NCBI GenBank assembly: GCA_046260155.1
Contig: JBJYXV010000074.1
Span: 1-64,000 of the forward strand
Reading direction: 5' to 3'
DNA length: 64,000 nt
Origin: PFL25 sp046260155
GTDB lineage: Bacteria; Chloroflexota; Anaerolineae; Anaerolineales; UBA4823
The translations under genes and the position numbers were made by a program. Each line of letters opens with the position of its first letter. Position 1 is the first letter of the stretch. The notes under the pieces were generated by a model. It was given only the letters and a program-made list of their open reading frames with translations, searched no databases and was not told where the DNA came from. Shown here in pieces: positions 45,295-53,763 of this stretch.

Positions 45295-46827
45295 ATGAAT
45301 TTCTTCCTGGCTTTCATCCCTATCGCGCTAATTCTGATCCTGATGGTTGGTTTTCGTTGGGGTGCTGCCCGCTCAGGAGGTATTGGCTACCTGAGCGCCT
45401 TGCTGATCGCCATCCTGGCCTTCGGCGCTGGTGCTGGATTACTAGCTTACTCGCACACCAAGGCGCTCCTGCTCACCATCGATGTTTTGTTCGTCATCTG
45501 GGCTGCTTTCCTGCTCTACCGCGTCGCAGATGAAGCTGGCGCGATCACCACCATTGGCCAATCACTGCCCCATCTTACAGCGGATAAGGGTATGCAGGCT
45601 TTGATCATCGGTTGGGTCTTTGCCTCCTTCCTGCAAGGTGTGGGCGGCTTCGGCGTTCCCGTGGCTGTGATCGCACCCATCCTGGTGGGATTAGGATTTA
45701 CTCCCCTGCAGGCTGTTGTCATCCCTTCCCTCGGACATGGCTGGGCAGTAACCTTCGGTTCTCTGGGCTCATCATTTATCGCTTTGATGGCTTCCACAGG
45801 TCTTCCAGCAGAAGTTCTTGCCCCACCAGCAGCATTATTCCTCTCTCTGGCAGGGCCCCTGACGGGTTTCTTCGTCGCTCATGCGGCTGACGGCATCCAG
45901 GCCGTACGCCGGTTAGCCATCCCCATCCTGATCCTGGGCTTCGTGATGAGTCTTACACAATTTATCGTGGCAACCTCAGGGCTATGGAACATTGCAGCAT
46001 TCTGTGCCGGGATGGCAGGACTGCTTGTCTCAATCCCACTCGCTCGTCGCTATCACGGTCAGGAGATCAATAATGGCGCGCTTGACAGACGCGCGCTCCT
46101 GATCGCAGTATCCGGGTATGTAGTCCTGATCTTGGTTACCCTCAGCGTGCAGCTGATCCCGCAGGTAAAATCTTTTCTTGGGCAAGTCATCCTGCAGGTC
46201 GATTTTCCAGAAACGCAAACAGTACTAGGATATATCACACCCGCTGGACCTGGGCGAGAAATCGCTCCATTCCGCCACGCCGGAGCGATATTAACCGTGT
46301 CATCGCTGATCGCTTACCTGATCTACCGCCGGGCTAATCTCTATGAGGCAGGTGCACCTAGGAGGATCATCACCGGCATGGTTACGCGAGTGATGTCATC
46401 CAGTGTCAGCATCGCCTCCATGGTAGCCATGGCTGTGATCATGCAGAATTCCGGCATGACCGATACCCTGGCAAGAGGCCTAGCGAGCAGCATGGGTTGG
46501 GCTTACCCGATCATTGCTCCCTGGATCGGTGCCCTGGGTGCTTTCATGACTGGCAGCAACACCAATTCAAATGTCATCTTCGGCGCACTGCAGCTGCGCA
46601 CCGCCCAGCTTCTGGGCTATTCCGCTGCAATCATCCTGGGGGCCCAGACAGCAGGTGCAGCATTGGCCTCCATCCTGGCTCCGACGAAAATCGTCGTCGG
46701 AGCGAGCACCGCAGGTATGGCTGGCAAAGAAGGTGATGTTTTACGCAAGCTGCTGGCTTATACCGCTGTAACCCTTGTATTCATCAGTCTTTTGGCGATG
46801 ATCAGTGTCTGGTTTGATCTCTGGTGA
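45295..46827 (+). CDS. L-lactate permease (LctP family)
   Basis: 510-residue secondary carrier with about 12-13 membrane helices, of the LctP/LldP family that imports L-lactate, D-lactate and glycolate with protons. The signature segments are VFASFLQGVGGFGVPVAVIAPILVG (split over about residues 108-132), SLGHGWAVTFGSLG (about 146-159) and GAFMTGSNTNSNVIFGALQ (about 418-436), as well as TKIVVGASTAGMAGKEG near the end. Together with the CoA-transferase upstream it points to lactate or short hydroxyacid use. Its stop codon overlaps a possible GTG start for the small membrane gene that follows. No strong ribosome binding site is visible. Confidence 0.9.
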   Translation: MNFFLAFIPIALILILMVGFRWGAARSGGIGYLSALLIAILAFGAGAGLLAYSHTKALLLTIDVLFVIWAAFLLYRVADEAGAITTIGQSLPHLTADKGMQALIIGWVFASFLQGVGGFGVPVAVIAPILVGLGFTPLQAVVIPSLGHGWAVTFGSLGSSFIALMASTGLPAEVLAPPAALFLSLAGPLTGFFVAHAADGIQAVRRLAIPILILGFVMSLTQFIVATSGLWNIAAFCAGMAGLLVSIPLARRYHGQEINNGALDRRALLIAVSGYVVLILVTLSVQLIPQVKSFLGQVILQVDFPETQTVLGYITPAGPGREIAPFRHAGAILTVSSLIAYLIYRRANLYEAGAPRRIITGMVTRVMSSSVSIASMVAMAVIMQNSGMTDTLARGLASSMGWAYPIIAPWIGALGAFMTGSNTNSNVIFGALQLRTAQLLGYSAAIILGAQTAGAALASILAPTKIVVGASTAGMAGKEGDVLRKLLAYTAVTLVFISLLAMISVWFDLW

Positions 46828-46853
46828 CGCCTCCCGAAAACAGGTTATTATCC

Positions 46854-47036
46854 ATGCAGAATTTCAAGAATTATCTCAAAGAGAACAAGTTTCGTCTGCA
46901 CCTAACCGCATTGATATTAATGCTGGTTCCCCCGATACCAATGTATTTCGCGGCCCAAGCAGGGGCCGCTGGCTTGATCTGGTTCCTGATCGCGATCGTT
47001 GTACTTGGTAATATTTTGGTAATCCTTGTACCCTGA
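46854..47036 (+). CDS. Small two-span membrane protein
   Basis: 60-residue protein with two hydrophobic segments (HLTALILMLVPPIPMYFA, about residues 16-33, and AGLIWFLIAIVVLGNILVIL, about 39-58) joined by a short loop, and a charged N-terminus (NFKNYLKENKFR). I do not recognise a characterised family. A GTG at 46824 that overlaps the permease stop as GTGA would add ten residues; I prefer the ATG because the charged stretch then begins the protein, but the choice is uncertain. It lies between the lactate permease and galactokinase, 2 bp from the latter, so it belongs to this operon. Confidence 0.65.
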   Translation: MQNFKNYLKENKFRLHLTALILMLVPPIPMYFAAQAGAAGLIWFLIAIVVLGNILVILVP

Positions 47037-47038
47037 CC

Positions 47039-48214
47039 ATGGACAGCTCTGTATTGAAGAAGATTTTTGAATCACGGTTTGATAGCAAGCCGAGGCTGCT
47101 GGTGCGCGCTCCCGGAAGGGTCAACCTGCTGGGTGAACACGTTGATTACAATGGCGGGCCAGTTTTACCTGCTGCCATCGATCGCGCAGTCTACCTGGCT
47201 GGATCGCCCGGCCGAACCAATCTCGTCGAGCTCTATGCACTCGATCTTGGTGAAGAAACAGCTTTCTCACTCGATGATTTGTGGTCCAAGCAGGATGTGT
47301 GTGGAAAACCGCTACCAAAATGGGCATGCTATCCTGCTGGAGTAGCGTGGGCTATCCAGCAAAGCGGCAGAAAGGTAGATGGTTTGCAGGGAGTTTACAC
47401 TTCGGATGTGCCGATTGGTGCAGGTCTGAGCTCCTCAGCAGCAGTGGAAGTGGCATTTGCTGTCCTTTGGCAGGCTTTGGGTAGCTGGTCAGCAGATAGG
47501 ATGACCCTGGCTCGTTTATGCCAGAAAGCTGAAAATGATTTCGTGGGCGTCTCCAGTGGCTTGATGGATCAGTTTGCCAGCGCGCATGGCGTGCGCGATC
47601 ATGCTCTGCTCTTCGACACCCGCAGCCTGGATTGGGAAAAGGTGCCGCTGCCATCCGGGACCATATTAGTGGTCGCTGACTCTGGAGTCAGGCGCAGCTT
47701 GACCACCTCTGCCTACAATGAACGCCGGGCTGATTGTGAAATTGCAGTTGAACTACTGCGCAGGGACCTGCCTGGCATTCAATTCCTGCGAGATGTCAGC
47801 GTAGACGAGTTTATGCAGCTGCGCCACAAATTGCCCTCCCGGGTGCAGATGCATGCTGAGCATGTAATTACAGAGATCGAGCGTGTATTTTCTGCAGTTG
47901 CCGCCCTTCGCGCAGGAGATCCAGAGACATTTGGAGAGTTGATGTACGCGGGACATGCCAGCCTGCGCGATCTTTACCAGGTCAGCACACCGGAATTGGA
48001 CGCCTTGGTAGATATTGCCCGGGGGATTCAAGGTTGTATTGGTGCACGCCTGACCGGTGCCGGTTTCGGTGGTTGCACGATCAACCTTGTTGATGAGGCT
48101 CATGCAGAATCGTTCATCCAGTCTTTGCAATCGAGTTATTTCAAAACAACTGGCAAAGATGCGCTGGTTTATATTTGCAAAGCCAGCCAGGGAGCCGGTT
48201 TAATCAGCGAATAG
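47039..48214 (+). CDS. galK: Galactokinase (GHMP kinase family)
   Basis: 391-residue sugar kinase that makes galactose 1-phosphate from galactose and ATP, the entry to the Leloir pathway. The galactokinase signature reads GRVNLLGEHVDYNGG (about residues 26-40), the GHMP ATP loop is PIGAGLSSSAAVEVA (about 124-138), and the catalytic Asp is in SSGLMDQFAS (about 172-181). The C-terminal GARLTGAGFGGCTINLV block (about 337-353) completes the three GHMP motifs. galT and galE are not in the window. It starts 2 bp after the small membrane gene and converges on mutS2, 18 bp between stops. Confidence 0.88.
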   Translation: MDSSVLKKIFESRFDSKPRLLVRAPGRVNLLGEHVDYNGGPVLPAAIDRAVYLAGSPGRTNLVELYALDLGEETAFSLDDLWSKQDVCGKPLPKWACYPAGVAWAIQQSGRKVDGLQGVYTSDVPIGAGLSSSAAVEVAFAVLWQALGSWSADRMTLARLCQKAENDFVGVSSGLMDQFASAHGVRDHALLFDTRSLDWEKVPLPSGTILVVADSGVRRSLTTSAYNERRADCEIAVELLRRDLPGIQFLRDVSVDEFMQLRHKLPSRVQMHAEHVITEIERVFSAVAALRAGDPETFGELMYAGHASLRDLYQVSTPELDALVDIARGIQGCIGARLTGAGFGGCTINLVDEAHAESFIQSLQSSYFKTTGKDALVYICKASQGAGLISE

Positions 48215-48232
48215 CAGTATTTCGTTCCCCAC

Positions 48233-50653
48233 TCAATTGTTTTTTAGTTTTGCAACCGTCACGCCATCACCCCCCTCGTTTGCGGCACCCGCTTCAAAAC
48301 TTTTAATGTGGGGATGTACCTGGAGGGCTTCTCGCACCGCCTGGCGCAGTTTTCCGGTCCCTTTACCGTGGATGATACGAACGAAAGGCAGCCCCGCCAA
48401 GTACGCTGCATCCAGGTATCGTTCAACCTGATCAAGCGCATCATCTGCCCGTAAACCACGCAGGTCCAGTTCAATGCCTGGCGATGGTGCATTCAAGTTT
48501 GAATCCACTTGAGCAGATGCAGCTTCTTTCTTTTGTTGTTCGCCCTCTGGTGAAGATTTAGATCCGTTTTCAATCGCTTCAACCTCACTTTGGCGAGTGC
48601 GTACTCGCAGATTCCCCACCTGAATCTCCAGTTCATCTTCCCCGATGGATGTCACCAGTCCCCTGGTATTAAGCGACCTCAAGCGCACTCTATCACCCAA
48701 GCGGATTGGGCGATCGAGGAATATCTCATCATCATCAAGGGGAATCCGCTCAACTGGCTCTTTCTGGCTCTCTGTCAGCACAGCAGCTTTTATTTCGATT
48801 GCTTCCAATGCATCCAGCGGTTGTCGGGCTACAACAAGCGCCCTTCTTAATGCATCAAGCTCCTCTTCCAGTTTCCGTGCCTTGGTCTCTGCTTCCTGAC
48901 GCGCTTCTTCAAGGATCGCTAACCTCTCATCTTCGATCTTTTCAAGCCGGTTTACCAGATCTGAACGCAAATCACTGCTCTCTTGACGGATCCGTTCAGC
49001 ATCTTCGCGTGCATATCGTGCAAGGTCACGCTGGCGGTGGATCTCATCTAATAGATCCTCAGCCCTCAAATCCGTTGGATCGATCTCTGACCGAGCCCCA
49101 GCGACAATTGCGCTCGGCAATCCCAATCGCTCTGCGATCGCCAGGGCATTCGATCTACCTGGCAATCCGATCGTCAGATGGTAGGTTGGCTGAAGCGATG
49201 CCAGGTCAAATTCAACACTGGCGTTCGTCACGCCTGGTGTGCCATGTGCGTAAGCCTTTAATTCTGGGTGATGGGTGGTCACTAGAGTTGTAATGCTGCG
49301 TTCGAGCAGGTGGGAAAGCAAAGCACGCGCTAGTGCGGCGCCTTCCTGGGGATCGGTCCCGGCTCCTAACTCATCCAGGATGACCAGGGAATAACGATCT
49401 GCTTTTCCAAGAATGCCAATGATGTTGGTGATGTGCCCAGAGAAAGTGGATAATGATTGCTCAATCGATTGTTCGTCCCCGATATCAGCATAGATCTTAT
49501 CGAAAACGCTGATCTCTGAACCATTTTCTACAGGTAAATGAAGTCCTGATTGGGCCATTAACGCTAACAGGCCTACGGTCTTCAGGGTCACTGTTTTTCC
49601 ACCAGTGTTGGGTCCGGTGATCACCATAACAAAAGTCTCTGGGTCCAGCTCTACATCCACCGGTACGACCGCTGCTGGATCCAGCAAGGGATGGCGTGCA
49701 CCCAGTAAACGAATTGTGCTGCCAGGATGCTGGTATTCGCTGTTCAAGCGCCGTTCTTTTTTAGGAAATGGGAGCAGAGTTGGCTCAAAGCCACCAATCT
49801 CCTGGGCATATTTTGCTTTCGCGAAGATTAGATCCAGCTCAGCGATCATATCGATCAATGTTGAAATCTCAGCGCTGGATTCTCCAACTGTCCCGGACAA
49901 GGCCAGCAGGATGCGCCGTTCTTCATCGCGTTCTGCTAACTGCAGCTCCCGGTACTGGTTGTTCATCTCAACCACAGATAATGGCTCAACAAACAAGGTC
50001 GCTCCTGAGGAGGATTGATCGTGGACAATTCCCCGCAAACGGCCTTTAAAATCCGCCCGTAAAGGCAGCACATAACGACCATCGCGTTGAGTGACCAGGG
50101 ATTCCTGGAGGTATTGTGCGATTGATGAATCGCTAACCATGCGCTGCATTTTCGTCAGCAGGCGTTCGTGCACCACGCGCAGGTCGCGGCGAATGATGGC
50201 CAGCTTTGCTGATGCTGAATCGAGTATTTCTCCCCGGTCAGATATGGTATGAGATATCGCATCGATCAACCCCACAGGGAGCGGCATTTGAGCTGTAATC
50301 CCAGCCAAACGAGGATAAGCGTCCCCAAACCGTTCAATCTTGCGGATCAACGTTCTGCCTGCGATTAATGTCGATTTTATATCCAGGAAGTCGACCGGGG
50401 TCAACACACCCGCATGGCTAGCCAAGTCGATTTGCTCACGACAATCACGCGCTCCCCCAATGGTGAAATCTGGATTGGTGATCAGCAAGTTGAAAGCTTC
50501 TCGTGTCTCTGCCTGCAGGTTCTGTGCTTCAAACAGATCGGCAGTGGGTCGCAAGGATCTCGCTTTATCAGCCGAAGGTTGAAAGGCTGTGTGTTCTGCA
50601 ATCCGTTGCAAGATTTTTGGATATTCCAGCGTCTGGAGCGTTTTGTCATCCAT
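48233..50653 (-). CDS. mutS2: MutS2 family endonuclease with Smr domain
   Basis: 806-residue MutS2. The order is a MutS core/clamp region (about residues 1-330), the ATPase domain with Walker A GPNTGGKTVTLKTVG near residue 345 and the VILDELGAGTDPQEG Walker B near 425, a long charged coiled coil (about 510-610), a KOW/SH3-like barrel (RLGDRVRLRSLNTRGLV), and a C-terminal Smr nuclease domain with LDLRGLRADDALD and IIHGKGTGKLR. MutS2 acts on branched DNA, limits recombination, and in some bacteria rescues collided ribosomes. The ATG at 50653 lies 11 bp after a TATAAT box; an in-frame TTG at 50662 is an alternative. It diverges from the fumarase genes. Confidence 0.93.
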   Translation of the reverse strand: MDDKTLQTLEYPKILQRIAEHTAFQPSADKARSLRPTADLFEAQNLQAETREAFNLLITNPDFTIGGARDCREQIDLASHAGVLTPVDFLDIKSTLIAGRTLIRKIERFGDAYPRLAGITAQMPLPVGLIDAISHTISDRGEILDSASAKLAIIRRDLRVVHERLLTKMQRMVSDSSIAQYLQESLVTQRDGRYVLPLRADFKGRLRGIVHDQSSSGATLFVEPLSVVEMNNQYRELQLAERDEERRILLALSGTVGESSAEISTLIDMIAELDLIFAKAKYAQEIGGFEPTLLPFPKKERRLNSEYQHPGSTIRLLGARHPLLDPAAVVPVDVELDPETFVMVITGPNTGGKTVTLKTVGLLALMAQSGLHLPVENGSEISVFDKIYADIGDEQSIEQSLSTFSGHITNIIGILGKADRYSLVILDELGAGTDPQEGAALARALLSHLLERSITTLVTTHHPELKAYAHGTPGVTNASVEFDLASLQPTYHLTIGLPGRSNALAIAERLGLPSAIVAGARSEIDPTDLRAEDLLDEIHRQRDLARYAREDAERIRQESSDLRSDLVNRLEKIEDERLAILEEARQEAETKARKLEEELDALRRALVVARQPLDALEAIEIKAAVLTESQKEPVERIPLDDDEIFLDRPIRLGDRVRLRSLNTRGLVTSIGEDELEIQVGNLRVRTRQSEVEAIENGSKSSPEGEQQKKEAASAQVDSNLNAPSPGIELDLRGLRADDALDQVERYLDAAYLAGLPFVRIIHGKGTGKLRQAVREALQVHPHIKSFEAGAANEGGDGVTVAKLKNN

Positions 50654-50664
50654 AATCGACAAGT

Positions 50665-50670
50665 ATTATA
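50665..50670 (-). promoter_or_regulatory. TATAAT -10 box of mutS2
   Basis: Reverse strand TATAAT 11 bases before the ATG at 50653; a start of transcription about 7 bases downstream would leave a leader of only a few bases. TTGTTC lies 15 bp upstream as a possible -35. Confidence 0.5.
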
Positions 50671-50879
50671 CCTTTCTCCTTGGCGGAACAAATCTGTATT
50701 TTGATTTCTTCACAGTGCTTCTTGTCACGGGAGTATTCGTTTCCAGATTTGTTCATTCGACCCAGCAAACCCGGACCCTGACTATCGCCAGTACAAAAAT
50801 AGCAGTGTAAAATAGGTGTTGATGAAGAATTCCACTTGAGATCCAAAGAGAAACGTACATCTTCCCCTGGAGGCAAGCC

Positions 50880-51752
50880 ATGCAAGATCTCACTAATCCC
50901 ATCCTAGAATTAATCCGCCTTACCGCCACAGATTTACCGCCTGACGTCGAGGCGGGTCTGCGGGATGCAGTCGAACAGGAAGAAGGGGGCTCAGCTGCCA
51001 GAGGAGCCCTGGAGACGATATTAACAAATGTGGAAATGGCACGCCAGAACTCCACACCGATTTGCCAGGACACCGGGACACCGCTCTTCTTCGTCCGATA
51101 TCCAGAGGGCTGGAGCACCCGCCAATTGCGGAAACAGATCCAGCAGGCGGTTGCAGAAGCAACCCGGCTTGCATATTTACGCCCCAATGCAGTAGATTCC
51201 CTGAGTGGGGTAAATACTGGCAACAACATCGGAGACGATCATTTCCCTACGATTCACTTCGAAGAAATCGAGGGGGACGAACTGCAGATCGACCTGATGC
51301 TCAAAGGTGGTGGCTGTGAAAATGTAGGCGCCCAATATTCGCTTCCCAACAGCGCTTTGGGAGCCGGGCGGGATCTGGCTGGTGTACGCAAAGTCGCGTT
51401 GGATGCAGTTCAAAAAGCGCAGGGCAAAGGCTGCGCACCAGGTATTTTGGGGATTGCCATCGGGGGGGATCGCGGTTCTTCTTACGCGGCTTCAAAAGAA
51501 ACCCTGTTGCGCCAGTTGGATGATACAAATTCAAATCCAGAGTTGGCGAGCCTGGAAAAGCGGCTCACCGAGGAGTCCAACCAGTTAGGCATCGGTCCCA
51601 TGGGGTTTGGTGGCCAAACCACCGTTTTGGGGACCAAGATAACAACCACCCACCGCCTGCCTGCCAGCTATTTCGTCTCGGTCTCTTATATGTGCTGGGC
51701 TTACCGACGACGGCGGATGATTGTAAACGACGATCAGATTAAGTACCAGTGA
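50880..51752 (+). CDS. Class I fumarate hydratase / L(+)-tartrate dehydratase, alpha subunit
   Basis: 290-residue Fe-S hydro-lyase subunit (FumA N-terminal/TtdA). The three cysteine ligands of the 4Fe-4S cluster are in TPICQDTGTPLFF (Cys about residue 62), GGGCENVGAQYSLPN (about 145) and KGCAPGILGIAIGGDRG (about 184). The enzyme makes malate from fumarate or oxaloacetate from tartrate, together with the beta subunit that starts 13 bp later. An oxygen-sensitive cluster fits an anaerobic lifestyle. A GGAGG-type ribosome binding site precedes the ATG. Fumarase is the default; tartrate dehydratase cannot be excluded. Confidence 0.9.
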   Translation: MQDLTNPILELIRLTATDLPPDVEAGLRDAVEQEEGGSAARGALETILTNVEMARQNSTPICQDTGTPLFFVRYPEGWSTRQLRKQIQQAVAEATRLAYLRPNAVDSLSGVNTGNNIGDDHFPTIHFEEIEGDELQIDLMLKGGGCENVGAQYSLPNSALGAGRDLAGVRKVALDAVQKAQGKGCAPGILGIAIGGDRGSSYAASKETLLRQLDDTNSNPELASLEKRLTEESNQLGIGPMGFGGQTTVLGTKITTTHRLPASYFVSVSYMCWAYRRRRMIVNDDQIKYQ

Positions 51753-51765
51753 GCCGGAGGACAAG

Positions 51766-52392
51766 ATGCAGAAAGTGAATATTCCTATCGAAGATGAGAC
51801 CATTCGCGGCCTAAAGGTCGGCGACCCGGTTCTGCTTTCCGGCGTCATGGTTACAGGAAGAGATGCAGCCCATAAGTGGATGGTGGAAACTTTCATTAAG
51901 CAGACAAAATCTCCAACAACGGATGACATCCAAGTTTACGAAGCACTAAAACCCATTTTGCAAGGTGGGGTGATTTATCACTGTGGGCCAGTCGTTGCAG
52001 GGCTTGAAACTAAAGAGTACAAGTTCGTCGCCGCGGGACCCACAACCAGTACTCGCGAAGAACCTTACCAAGGCGATGTGATGCATCATTTCAACCTTAA
52101 AGGTGTGATCGGGAAAGGCGGTATGGGACCCAGAACACTTGCTGCCTGCCAGGAAGTCCCCGGGGTTTATTTTCACGCCGTAGGCGGCGCGGCATCCCTG
52201 ATCGCCCAATCAGTAGAAGAGGTACTCACTGTCTATAAATTTGAGTTTGGGGTACCAGAAGCACTTTGGGTCATTCGTGTCAGGGATTTCCCGGTTGTGG
52301 TCACAATGGATGCGCATGGAACCAGCCTGCACGCTAAGGTTGAAACTTCCTCGCGAGCAGTCTTGGAGGGCTTACTCAGCTCACCTGGATAA
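51766..52392 (+). CDS. Class I fumarate hydratase / L(+)-tartrate dehydratase, beta subunit
   Basis: 208-residue partner of the alpha subunit (FumA C-terminal/TtdB). Typical blocks are GDPVLLSGVMVTGRDAAHKWM (split over about residues 22-42), the YHCGPVVAG segment (about 67-75), AAGPTTSTREEPYQGD (about 85-100) and KGVIGKGGMG (about 107-116). The C-terminal part has PEALWVIRVRDFPVVVTMDAHG. GGAGGA lies in the 13-bp gap before the start. The alpha and beta genes are adjacent as in all two-subunit members of the family, and an MFS carrier follows 22 bp later, perhaps a dicarboxylate or sugar-acid carrier. Confidence 0.9.
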   Translation: MQKVNIPIEDETIRGLKVGDPVLLSGVMVTGRDAAHKWMVETFIKQTKSPTTDDIQVYEALKPILQGGVIYHCGPVVAGLETKEYKFVAAGPTTSTREEPYQGDVMHHFNLKGVIGKGGMGPRTLAACQEVPGVYFHAVGGAASLIAQSVEEVLTVYKFEFGVPEALWVIRVRDFPVVVTMDAHGTSLHAKVETSSRAVLEGLLSSPG

Positions 52393-52414
52393 TCTTTCAA
52401 ACTTCTCACCCTGA

Positions 52415-53686
52415 ATGCCAGATATTAAAACCCTGCTGACGCCCTTGATGCGCTGGTTCATGTTCGCCATGGTGCTGGCGAACATTGCCGGATCGATGTA
52501 TACCCTTATGCTGCCGATTTATCTCACCGAATTGGGTGCCAGCATATCCCAGGTCGGTCTGGTTTTCACGCTCTCTTCGATCGTGATCCTGATTTTACAA
52601 ATCTTTGGAGGTTGGATATCTGATTCGATTGGTCGCTTAAGAGCCATCGCGATTGGTAGTGTCGGTGGGGTGCTCGGTTTCATTTTTATGCTGCTGGCGA
52701 CTTCCTGGGAAATGATGCTGTTAGCAATTGCTGTCTCGCAAATCCCGTACGCGCTTGTGGGTCCCAGCTTTGGAGCTTTCATTGCTGAAAATTCTACACA
52801 CGAGACGCGCGGCCAGGTTTACGGGATAACCGAAACCATCTACCAAATCACCGGTGTCCTGGGACCCCCGCTTGGAGGATTTCTGGCAGGTCTTTATGGT
52901 TTTAAGGTTATGCTTTTAGCTGCGACGATCTGCTATACATTCGCAGCTGGACTGAGAATCTGGATGGCAACGACCATGCGCTCACCTGATGAATCTTCCC
53001 CGCAGAAGCTGACCGTAAAATCTTTTAAAAGCAGCCTGACCCTGATGATTGGCATGATCCTTGGGGGTGGTGTTATAACCTGGATTTTCATCACAGACGG
53101 GGTGCGAGATATTGCTTTCCGCCTCTCCGGTGAGCTGGAGCCGCTCTATCTCGAACAAATTGCTGGCATCTCGCTCGTTCAGATCGGCTTCCTGGGTTCG
53201 ATCTTCTCGATCGCTATGATGTTCACGCCGATCTTGTCGGGGCGCATTTCGGATCGATATGGTGAGCGCGTACCCATCTCGGTGGGTTTCCTGATGATTT
53301 TCTTCGCATACCTGATTTTTCTGCAAGCCAGTGATTTTATTGGATTCGCCATCACCTGGGTAGTTTTCGGGATCAGCGTGGGATTGCTGAGCCCTGCTTA
53401 CCAATCCCTATTATCCAAAGTGGTGCCCCGGAAAAACCTGGGTATTTTCACCGGAATGTTCTACAGCAGCCAGGGTTTAATCTCGCTGCCAGCCCCATAT
53501 ATCGGAGCACAGTTATGGGAACGCTTCAATCCAAGGTTGCCCTTCATCATCACCGCTCTCCTGGCCCTAATCAGCGTTATACCGACCTGGTTCAAGTTCA
53601 AAATTCCCAATGAAGGACCTCCCTCGGATGGACTGATCGAAGAGATACCTGCACCCACACCAAAGGTTACCCCTGATATCGATTAA
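52415..53686 (+). CDS. MFS transporter
   Basis: 423-residue carrier with 12 predicted helices. The loop between helices 2 and 3 has GGWISDSIGRLRAIAIGS, the MFS loop motif, and its copy in the second half is SGRISDRYGERVPISVG (about residues 269-285). The N-terminus is short and the C-terminal tail is acidic and Pro-rich. The substrate is not readable. It lies 22 bp after the fumarase beta gene and is likely cotranscribed, which makes a dicarboxylate or hydroxyacid conceivable but unproven. It converges with the histidine kinase gene, 77 bp between stops. Confidence 0.85.
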   Translation: MPDIKTLLTPLMRWFMFAMVLANIAGSMYTLMLPIYLTELGASISQVGLVFTLSSIVILILQIFGGWISDSIGRLRAIAIGSVGGVLGFIFMLLATSWEMMLLAIAVSQIPYALVGPSFGAFIAENSTHETRGQVYGITETIYQITGVLGPPLGGFLAGLYGFKVMLLAATICYTFAAGLRIWMATTMRSPDESSPQKLTVKSFKSSLTLMIGMILGGGVITWIFITDGVRDIAFRLSGELEPLYLEQIAGISLVQIGFLGSIFSIAMMFTPILSGRISDRYGERVPISVGFLMIFFAYLIFLQASDFIGFAITWVVFGISVGLLSPAYQSLLSKVVPRKNLGIFTGMFYSSQGLISLPAPYIGAQLWERFNPRLPFIITALLALISVIPTWFKFKIPNEGPPSDGLIEEIPAPTPKVTPDID

Positions 53687-53763
53687 TCACCCCGCGGGCA
53701 TAAACCAAGCAATTATCCTCAGATTCCTTGAGAGGAAATTTGTGTTCGTTAAAAGATGAAGGC

